Source: Dehalococcoidia bacterium (GTDB lineage Bacteria > Chloroflexota > Dehalococcoidia > GIF9 > AB-539-J10). From it: a stretch of DNA of 6,558 nucleotides. Shown here piece by piece: positions 1-4,765 of the stretch (position 1 is the stretch's first letter; each line of letters begins with the position of its first letter). Location of the stretch: contig JAUVYX010000055.1 in NCBI GenBank assembly GCA_030602865.1, positions 1 to 6,558 of the forward strand, given 5' to 3'. A program made the position numbers and the translations under genes. The notes beneath the pieces were generated by a model. That model was not told the DNA's origin, made no database searches, and saw only the letters and a program-made list of their open reading frames with translations.

Positions 1-1
1 C

Positions 2-1336
2 AAATGGCTTGGGCGGTGCCCCAATTGTGACGCATGGAACACCTTTGTAGAAACTACTGTCAGTCGTTCCTTACCTTCATCTAACCACCCAAGATCCACA
101 ACAAGCGAACTCCTTGAGCTTTCTCAGGTTAAGACTTCCACACATCTTCGATTGCCCTTAGGTTTGTCAGAAATGAATCGTGTTCTAGGAGGAGGCTTAG
201 TTCCTGGCTCCTTAATACTCGTTGGAGGAGAGCCTGGAATTGGTAAATCTACCCTACTGATACAATTAGCAGCAATATTCGCTGAAACTAACAAGCCTGT
301 AGCTTACATTTCTGGAGAAGAGTCCGTAAACCAGATTAAGCTTAGAACGGAACGCTTGAATATAAATAGTCAGGGGTTGTTCGTTCTTCCTGAAACCAAT
401 TTACTTGCCGTCCTTGATCATTTAGAGGAACTGTCTCCCAAACTTATAATAATAGACTCAATCCAAACCATGTATTTAGAAGATATCACTGGAGTGCCAG
501 GCAGTATCAGTCAAATACGCGAGTGCACACTGCAATTAATGCATTGGGTTAAACATAATAATATACCTGCATTTATAACCGGACATGTAACTAAGGATGG
601 TTCCATTGCAGGGCCGGGAACATTGGAACATATTGTCGATGTCGTGCTCTATCTTGAAGGGGAAGCTTTTAGTAACTATCGAGTATTGAGAAGCGTAAAA
701 AATCGCTTTGGCTCTACCAATGAAGTAGGTATATTTGAGATGTGTCATAATGGAATGAAAGAGGTGAATAATCCTTCCGAGGTCTTTTTATCCAACCACA
801 ATGACGCCTCCATCGGTTCAGTTGTCGTACCACCACTTGAGGGAAGCCGTCCCCTGCTTGTAGAAATCCAGGCTTTAACAACACCTACAACCTTCAGTTC
901 TCCCAGGCGCATCGCCAATGGCATTGATTTCAATCGGCTTCTACTCATCAGCGCTGTTCTCAGCAAACGTGCAGGACTGAGACTTTATAACCAAGATATC
1001 ATAGTAAACGTGACTGGTGGTTTAAAAATCAGCGAGCCGGCAGTAGACCTGGGGGTCGCCCTGGCCATAGCATCTAGTTTTTATGACAGAAAACTACTCC
1101 CTAACTTAGTTGTCCTGGGAGAAATAGGACTAAGTGGAGAATTAAGAACTGTCCCCCAGATAGAGAGAAGAATCACAGAGGTGGCGAGATTGGGCTTTAG
1201 GTCATGCCTACTACCAAAACTCATGTCCAAACCCTCAACTATGGCTAATGTTCCCAAACTCCTCGAAGCAAAAACTCTGGTTGAAGCTCTGCATCTGGGC
1301 ATAGAGAGAAAGAAGGAGAAAGTCATCAGTGGATAA
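2..1336 (+). CDS. radA: RadA/Sms DNA repair ATPase, 5'-truncated by window edge
   Basis: RadA is a RecA-like ATPase that promotes branch migration of recombination intermediates during homologous repair in the cytoplasm. The open frame runs from base 2 without a start codon, so roughly the first 15-20 residues, including the first zinc-finger cysteine pair, lie outside the window. The 444 visible residues begin with the second half of the zinc finger (KWLGRCPNCDAWNTF, Cys6 and Cys9). They continue with Walker A GEPGIGKST at about 76-84, Walker B LIIIDS at about 148-153, and the RadA-specific KNRFG motif at about 233-237. A Lon-protease-like C-terminal domain (about 280-435) contains VTGGLKISEPAVDLGVALAI, with the non-proteolytic EPAVDL form typical of RadA. 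The length fits a full protein of about 460 residues. A TTG at 152 is in frame but internal, because the zinc-finger sequence lies upstream of it. The gene overlaps ispD by 8 bases, which suggests translational coupling. Confidence 0.97.
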   Translation, partial: KWLGRCPNCDAWNTFVETTVSRSLPSSNHPRSTTSELLELSQVKTSTHLRLPLGLSEMNRVLGGGLVPGSLILVGGEPGIGKSTLLIQLAAIFAETNKPVAYISGEESVNQIKLRTERLNINSQGLFVLPETNLLAVLDHLEELSPKLIIIDSIQTMYLEDITGVPGSISQIRECTLQLMHWVKHNNIPAFITGHVTKDGSIAGPGTLEHIVDVVLYLEGEAFSNYRVLRSVKNRFGSTNEVGIFEMCHNGMKEVNNPSEVFLSNHNDASIGSVVVPPLEGSRPLLVEIQALTTPTTFSSPRRIANGIDFNRLLLISAVLSKRAGLRLYNQDIIVNVTGGLKISEPAVDLGVALAIASSFYDRKLLPNLVVLGEIGLSGELRTVPQIERRITEVARLGFRSCLLPKLMSKPSTMANVPKLLEAKTLVEALHLGIERKKEKVISG

Positions 1337-2015
1337 TAAACCACGATTAGGAGCTATCATTGTCGCCGCCGGCAAGAGTAAACGTATGGGTAAAGTAGAC
1401 AAGATATTCGTACCCTTAGCTGGCAAAACCCTATTGGAATGGTCTGTGGATACCTGCCAAACATGTCAACTTGTCCAACAAATAGTTCTTGTCCTGGACA
1501 AAGATAAATTGAGGATGGGACAGAAATTAACAGAAAAAAAAGACTGGTCCAAGGTTGTAGCGATATGTGCCGGTGGCCCTCGACGACAAGATTCAGTAAA
1601 AGAAGGGCTGTGTAGACTCAGTAGCTGCAACTGGGTCATGGTTCATGATGGAGCTCGTCCCTTTCTCACTACAGACTTAACTAAGAGAGGCATTGAAACA
1701 GCTATTGAAAACAATGGCGCCGCTATAGCTGCTATACCAGTTAAAGACACTATAAAACTCGCAAACGACCTCAGGACAGTCGTGAAAACTTTACCGCGTA
1801 ATCTATTATGGGCAGCACAAACACCACAGGTATTCAGTTTCGAGCTATTAACCAGAGCATATGAAACACTTACTTGCGAGGTTACCGACGATGCCTCCGC
1901 CATAGAGCAACTGGGACACAGTGTGAAAATTTATTTTGGCTCATATAGTAATATAAAAATAGATACACAAGAGGATTTAATCTCAGCAGAGGTTCTTTCT
2001 CTAACGATGGACTGA
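1329..2015 (+). CDS. ispD: 2-C-methyl-D-erythritol 4-phosphate cytidylyltransferase
   Basis: IspD joins MEP and CTP to form CDP-methylerythritol, the third step of the MEP isoprenoid pathway. The protein is 228 residues, the usual family length. Visible motifs are the nucleotide-binding AAGKSKRMG (13-21, Arg19) with Lys25, RQDSVKEGL (86-94), VHDGARPF (105-112, Asp107 and Arg110), PVKDTIK (137-143), WAAQTPQVF (161-169), and NIKIDTQEDL near the C-terminus with the conserved Lys210. The second glycine of the usual AAGxGxRM loop is Ser17, and the usual KIT(T)PEDL is KIDTQEDL; both look tolerable. The GTG start at 1329 is supported by AAGGAG at 1313-1318 and overlaps the radA stop by 8 bases. It forms a cluster with radA and ispF. 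I recall the VDKIF variant after AAGxSxRM (most bacteria have PKQF/PKQY) from Dehalococcoidia-like sequences, but that is memory, not a comparison made here. Confidence 0.96.
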   Translation: MDNKPRLGAIIVAAGKSKRMGKVDKIFVPLAGKTLLEWSVDTCQTCQLVQQIVLVLDKDKLRMGQKLTEKKDWSKVVAICAGGPRRQDSVKEGLCRLSSCNWVMVHDGARPFLTTDLTKRGIETAIENNGAAIAAIPVKDTIKLANDLRTVVKTLPRNLLWAAQTPQVFSFELLTRAYETLTCEVTDDASAIEQLGHSVKIYFGSYSNIKIDTQEDLISAEVLSLTMD

Positions 2016-2050
2016 CAAATATTGAACTCAGCCGCTATGGTGAATTGCAG

Positions 2051-2548
2051 ATGGAAAAGCCTAATTTAAGAATCGGCATTGGTTACGATAGCCATCCCCT
2101 TGTTCCAGGGCGTAAGCTCATACTGGGTGGTGTCAGCATTTTACATAATAAAGGACTCTCCGGATGGAGCGATGCTGATGTAGTTATCCACGCCATTATT
2201 GATGCCCTATGTGGAGCTGCAGACCTCGGTGATAAAGGCATTCTGTTTCCTCCAGGAGATGCAGAATTTGAAGGTATCTCCAGCCTTATTCTACTTGGTA
2301 AAACGTACGAATTACTTAAAACAAAAGGCTTCCAGCTAATTAACATTGACAGCACTATTATCGCTGAACAGCCACGGCTTTCTCTATACATTCCTGAAAT
2401 GCGCACCACCATCAGCCAGGTTCTTAATATCGATTCAACCCTGATAACTATCAAGGCAAGCAGTTCTAATAGCTTGGGATTTGCAGGCAGGGGGGAAGGG
2501 ATAGCTTCTCAATCTATAGCTCTAATCTGGAAATCTCCCAAATTTTAA
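2051..2548 (+). CDS. ispF: 2-C-methyl-D-erythritol 2,4-cyclodiphosphate synthase
   Basis: IspF converts CDP-methylerythritol 2-phosphate to methylerythritol cyclodiphosphate and CMP, the fifth MEP step, normally as a zinc-dependent homotrimer. I choose ATG at 2051 (165 residues) over an in-frame TTG at 2045, because GGTGA at 2039-2043 sits 7 bases before the ATG. Metal ligands are present: Asp13 and His15 in GYDSH and His47 in VVIHAIIDAL. Asp61 in LGDKG and the C-terminal LGFAGRGEGIA loop are also present. Against the E. coli enzyme, numbering is offset by a constant 5, and two active-site positions differ: His34 is Trp39 (GWSDAD) and Glu135 is Asn140 (KASSSNSLGF instead of KATTTEKLGF). The gene lies 35 bases after ispD, in the same orientation and presumably the same transcript. 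No IspE is visible, so the intervening pathway step must be encoded elsewhere. Confidence 0.95.
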   Translation: MEKPNLRIGIGYDSHPLVPGRKLILGGVSILHNKGLSGWSDADVVIHAIIDALCGAADLGDKGILFPPGDAEFEGISSLILLGKTYELLKTKGFQLINIDSTIIAEQPRLSLYIPEMRTTISQVLNIDSTLITIKASSSNSLGFAGRGEGIASQSIALIWKSPKF

Positions 2549-2608
2549 CCGTCCTCCATAATTCGAACAAACACTATTTTATCCCTCTGAACATAATTTA
2601 ACGTGAGT

Positions 2609-2637
2609 TTGACAAAAAGCCATCTTGTTAATAGAAT
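2609..2637 (+). promoter_or_regulatory. Sigma-70 type promoter for the DUF134-led cluster
   Basis: A consensus -35 box TTGACA (2609-2614) is followed by a 17-base spacer and a -10 box TAGAAT (2632-2637). The transcript would begin near 2644, leaving a leader of about 40 bases before the DUF134 ATG. It lies in the 136-base gap after ispF, which has no convincing hairpin terminator. The promoter therefore marks the start of an independently controlled unit, although readthrough from ispF is possible. Confidence 0.75.
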
Positions 2638-2642
2638 AGTTA

Positions 2643-2660
2643 TTGACATATGTTCATAAT
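2643..2660 (+). promoter_or_regulatory. Possible operator around ACATATGT in the DUF134 leader
   Basis: An 8-base perfect palindrome ACATATGT (2646-2653) sits inside TTGACATATGTTCATAAT, right at the predicted transcription start. It begins with a second TTGACA (2643-2648) that has no acceptable -10 box at normal spacing. A site at this position could let the DUF134 helix-turn-helix protein control its own promoter. An 8-base palindrome is common by chance, so this is weak. Confidence 0.25.
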
Positions 2661-2684
2661 AATACAAGTTAAGGAGGTTTGCCA

Positions 2685-3161
2685 ATGCCAAGACCGGTAA
2701 AGCTGCGTTGTATAGCGCAACTGCCACAATTCAGTTACTTCAAACCGTTAGGCGTGCCGGTTCGCATCCTCAATAAAGTGAGTCTTTCAATTGAGGAAAT
2801 AGAGGCTATTCGGCTTAAAGATATGGAAGGATTAGAACAGGAGGCCAGTGCTCAAAAAATGTGTATCTCCAGGCCAACATTCCATCGTATATTGCAATCG
2901 GCGCGTAAAAAACTGGCTGACGCACTGGTAACTGGCAAAGCAATTCAAATTGAAGGCGGCAACTTCGGCTTTCCGCAAAGTCGTTTTATATGTAATGAAG
3001 ATGGGCATGAATGGAATGTGCCATTCGATGTCCTGGCAAGCGGAGGACCCACATCCTGCCCCAGTTGTTTGAGTATGAATATTCAACCGGAATATCCTAT
3101 ACCTTCTTTTAGTCGAGGGAGAAGAGGTAAGGGAGGAGTTCACAGAGGAAGAAGGTGTTAG
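2685..3161 (+). CDS. DUF134 (UPF0251) helix-turn-helix protein with zinc-ribbon-like tail
   Basis: This 158-residue protein matches the UPF0251/DUF134 family of presumed DNA-binding proteins found beside NifX-like and Mrp genes in anaerobes. The N-terminal family signature (MPRPVKLRC, FKPLGVP) is followed by a sigma-region-4-like helix-turn-helix at about 34-80. Its parts are LSIEEIEAIRLKDMEGLEQE, then SRPTFHRILQSARKKLADAL, then KAIQIEGG at 85-92. A second module (101-135) has Cys103, His108, Cys125 and Cys128 in CNEDGHEW...CPSC, which resembles a zinc ribbon. The tail is rich in Arg and Gly (SRGRRGKGGVHRGRR). I choose ATG at 2685, 7 bases after AAGGAGG at 2671-2677, over an in-frame TTG at 2679. 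It is the first gene after the promoter at 2609-2637 and probably regulates the cluster, possibly in response to metal or redox state. That role is inference; the family has little direct experimental work that I know of. Confidence 0.9.
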   Translation: MPRPVKLRCIAQLPQFSYFKPLGVPVRILNKVSLSIEEIEAIRLKDMEGLEQEASAQKMCISRPTFHRILQSARKKLADALVTGKAIQIEGGNFGFPQSRFICNEDGHEWNVPFDVLASGGPTSCPSCLSMNIQPEYPIPSFSRGRRGKGGVHRGRRC

Positions 3162-3188
3162 CAATCCCGGAGAGAAAGGAGGAAAATG

Positions 3189-3224
3189 ATGTTTAAGACA
3201 ATAAGCTATCTGATATTTCTTTAA
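3189..3224 (+). other. Eleven-codon ORF behind a strong Shine-Dalgarno
   Basis: AAAGGAGG ends at 3182 and is followed by ATGATG (3186-3191). From the second ATG, 6 bases after the site, the frame reads MFKTISYLIFL and stops at TAA (3222-3224). The 129-base gap between the DUF134 and DUF5320 genes holds nothing else I can support. It could be a leader peptide, a membrane micropeptide, or the surviving 5' end of a lost gene. There is no homology evidence for any of these. Confidence 0.25.
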
Positions 3225-3290
3225 AAGAGCGTTAGGTTAGAAGCAAACAAAAACAATTCTCATGCATAAGTTAACAAAAGGAGGTTAATC

Positions 3291-3617
3291 ATGCCAGGAT
3301 TTGATGGAACAGGACCCAGGGGAATGGGATCAATGACAGGTGGAGGAAGAGGGTTTTGCAACCCTTGGGGGATAGGAGTAAAAAATTACGGTTTTGGAAG
3401 AGGGTATGGCTTTAGAGGGATAACGGGATATCCAGCAAGCAGACCGTGGGTTAGGCAGGGAATTCCTTATGGTTATACCTATCCGGAAGCAGGTTCCTTT
3501 GCACCCCAGATGACTCAAGAGAAAGAGATTGACATGCTAAGAGAGCAGTCTCAGGCCATACGAGACCAGCTAGCTCAGATTGAAGCTCGAATAAATAAAC
3601 TTGAGCCATCGAGTTAA
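3291..3617 (+). CDS. DUF5320 family glycine-rich small protein
   Basis: This is a 108-residue protein of the DUF5320 type, recognised by its start MPGFDGTGPRGMGSMTGGGRGFC. The middle is rich in Gly, Tyr, Phe and Arg (YGFGRGYGFRG). The C-terminus (about 75-105) is a highly charged heptad-like helix (EKEIDMLREQSQAIRDQLAQ) that probably forms a coiled coil. There is one cysteine (Cys23) and no signal peptide or membrane segment. AAAGGAGG at 3277-3284 supports the ATG. Such proteins regularly accompany NifX-like and MinD/Mrp ATPase genes in anaerobes; their function is unknown. It lies between the DUF134 gene and the NifX relic, so it is probably on the same transcript. A role as an assembly or scaffold partner for the cluster's proteins is speculation. 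Confidence 0.85.
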   Translation: MPGFDGTGPRGMGSMTGGGRGFCNPWGIGVKNYGFGRGYGFRGITGYPASRPWVRQGIPYGYTYPEAGSFAPQMTQEKEIDMLREQSQAIRDQLAQIEARINKLEPSS

Positions 3618-3632
3618 AATAAGGTAGGATAT

Positions 3633-4009
3633 ATGCTAGTTGCAATATCAGCTGCAAAGCCAGATTTGGATGCAGCAGTTGACTATCGTCTTAGTTCTGA
3701 TATGCATATCTGATAATAGTCGATCCTGAGACTATGCTGTTTGAGACCTTAGTAAATTCCAATTCAGTAGCTAATAGCGGAGCAAGAGGTAGTACTGCTC
3801 AGATGCTCATCAATAAGGTAGCACAGATAGTACTTAGTGAAAACTGTTGGGCAAATGCTTACCGTACTCTCTCTGCAAGGAGTGTTCAAGTGATTATAGG
3901 CCTTACCAGCAAGGTAAGAAAAGCCGGTGAGGCCTATAAATCGGTTAAACTCTAACCAGGCAAGCATTCTAATGTAGCTTCTCCTTCTGGAACTGCCGTT
4001 ATTCAATAA
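3633..4009 (+). pseudogene. Decayed NifX-like (dinitrogenase Fe-Mo cofactor-binding family) gene
   Basis: An ATG at 3633, after a modest TAAGGTAGG site, opens a frame reading MLVAISAAKPDLDAAVDYRLSS. This matches the usual NifX-like start (roughly MKIAVSA..PDLDA.VDPRFG). It then runs into TGA-TAA-TAG at 3711-3719. From 3701 the match continues in another frame: YAYLIIVDPETMLFETLVN, then NSGARGSTAQ, and finally KAGEAYKSVKL, the expected order of the family. That frame meets TAA at 3953-3955. Past it, in the same phase, PGKHSNVASPSG resembles the family tail, so the TAA may replace a Gln codon (CAA to TAA). The glycine-rich core around GNVGPNA reads ENCWANA, so substitutions have accumulated in addition to the frameshift. 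A single sequencing error would not explain all this. The piece 3734-3955 could be called as a 73-residue ORF but is not a real gene. Family comparisons are from memory. Confidence 0.8.
3895..3938 (+). repeat. 13-base inverted repeat with an alternative inner stem
   Basis: TATAGGCCTTACC (3895-3907) pairs with GGTGAGGCCTATA (3926-3938) at 12 of 13 positions, and the odd pair could be G-U in RNA. The 18-base spacer contains GGTAAG (3913-3918), which can pair instead with CTTACC (3902-3907), so two mutually exclusive hairpins are possible. It lies inside the NifX relic. There is no U-tract, so it is not a standard terminator. A chance origin is possible. Confidence 0.45.
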
Positions 4010-4077
4010 TGATACAAAGATAATAGACAGTGTTGATGCTTTAATAAAAAGTAGTATAGCTATATCAATCTATGAAT

Positions 4078-4340
4078 AGCACTGAATTATTCGACACTCC
4101 AGGCTTGCAACTGCTACGAATTCAACTAATTCAGAGTTCCTGCTTTAGTTTGTATCAATAAATGTGCTATAAATTAGGGTGTCCCATATCAAATTGAAAC
4201 TTACTACAAAGAAGAGGTGATTAGGATAGCTGCAAAGATGCCTTTAAATAAGGTAATTATATAATCAATAATACGCATGGCATCCTATTTACAAGTTAGT
4301 CCCGGTTAAAACAAGTAGTGAAGCTGTATCGAATGATTAA
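4078..4340 (+). pseudogene. Relic of a MinD-superfamily P-loop ATPase gene (3' part)
   Basis: The 400-base stretch before the intact NifX-like gene has no open frame of useful size but reads as pieces of a MinD-type ATPase. STELFDTPGLQLLRIQL (4078-4128) resembles the VTEPTPSGLHDLxR region. One base later, in another frame, FRVPALVCINKCAIN (4130-4174) is nearly the canonical F-GVPALVCINK-D-N stretch of these proteins. After a TAG (4175-4177), the same frame gives YQIETYYKEEVIRIAAKMPL, matching IEEYCKEE-I-V-GKIPF, and ends at TAA 4262-4264. A third frame offers PVKTSSEAVSND up to 4340, less certain. The 5' half, with Walker A and any ferredoxin insert, is missing. Bases 4010-4077 fit neither relic. 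The area is AT-rich (16 G+C in 60 at 4021-4080; 18 in 60 at 4141-4200), in keeping with decay. Its place after a NifX-like gene fits the usual gene order of such clusters. Confidence 0.7.
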
Positions 4341-4354
4341 TTAAGGAGAGATAA

Positions 4355-4693
4355 ATGAAATACGCGGTACCATTAGCTGGAGGGAAGTTAAGCGGACATT
4401 TTGGCCATTGTGAAGAATTCGCTTTCTTTGATATAGATGAAACGACAGGGAAAATCTTAAAGAGAGAGATAGTAGCTGCACCAAAACACGAACCAGGAGT
4501 CTTTCCTGTCTGGTTAGCAGGACAAGAAGTATCTATAATCATAGCCGCTGGCATGGGCTCCAGAGCACAAGCACTCTTTAGTGAAAATAATATCAAGGTC
4601 GTTACTAATGTTTTACCAGAGGACCCTGAAAAAGCCGTGCTTGATTATCTAAACGGTACACTAACAACAGGCACCGATATATGTGACCACTAA
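4355..4693 (+). CDS. NifX/NifB-family cofactor-binding protein (MTH1175-like)
   Basis: This 112-residue single-domain protein belongs to the dinitrogenase iron-molybdenum cofactor family (the NifX/NifY/VnfY and NifB C-terminal fold). Members carry or hand over metal-sulfur clusters in the cytoplasm. It is of the subtype with GKLSGHFGHCEEFAFFDID (10-28, His15, His18 and Cys19 as possible cluster ligands), a HEPG motif (45-48) before PVWLA, GMGSRA (66-71) replacing the GNVGPNA type, and a C-terminal ICDH (109-112). AAGGAG at 4343-4348 lies 6 bases before the ATG. There are no nitrogenase genes in the window, so a role in nitrogen fixation should not be assumed. The adjoining Mrp ATPase, 72 bases on, is the likely partner. 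All motifs look intact, unlike the decayed paralogue upstream. Confidence 0.92.
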   Translation: MKYAVPLAGGKLSGHFGHCEEFAFFDIDETTGKILKREIVAAPKHEPGVFPVWLAGQEVSIIIAAGMGSRAQALFSENNIKVVTNVLPEDPEKAVLDYLNGTLTTGTDICDH

Positions 4694-4765
4694 AAATATA
4701 GAAGTCTATATATAAACAACCCTGTTGCTGCAAATTAACTTCACAATTTATCGAGGAGGACGTTT

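Noticed and set aside
2083..2454. Antisense open frame of 123 residues opposite ispF.
   Set aside because: It shadows a well-supported gene, has no recognisable domain, and its composition is what the reverse complement of the coding strand would give.
3734..3955. A 73-residue ORF as an independent small gene.
   Set aside because: Its content continues the NifX-like sequence that begins in another frame at 3633, it has no ribosome binding site, and the frame is already matched upstream of its ATG.
3971..4006. NVASPSGTAVIQ read as a degraded Walker A start (IAxASGKGGTGK) of the MinD relic.
   Set aside because: The stretch is in phase with the end of the NifX relic and fits the NifX C-terminal tail (QPxxxxNVxSHFG) better, so I assign it there. 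The MinD start is treated as missing.
4150..4180. TATAAA at 4168-4173 as a -10 box for a promoter of the intact NifX-like gene.
   Set aside because: No acceptable -35 box lies 16-18 bases upstream, and in AT-rich decayed sequence such hexamers are expected.
4172..4190. AGGGTGTCCCAT as an insertion-sequence end.
   Set aside because: There is no partner inverted repeat, no target duplication and no transposase remnant; the stretch is explained by the MinD relic reading.
4278..4293. TGGCATCCTATTTACA, resembling a sigma-54 -24/-12 promoter before the intact NifX-like gene.
   Set aside because: It is tempting because the Desulfovibrio orp operon is sigma-54 dependent. However, the -12 element reads TTAC instead of TTGC, it lies inside the MinD relic, and no sigma-54 activator is seen.
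4696..4711. ATATAGA/TCTATAT hairpin after the NifX-like gene as a terminator.
   Set aside because: It is seven A-T-rich pairs with a 2-base loop and no U-tract; mrp follows closely with its own strong ribosome binding site. Too weak to call.
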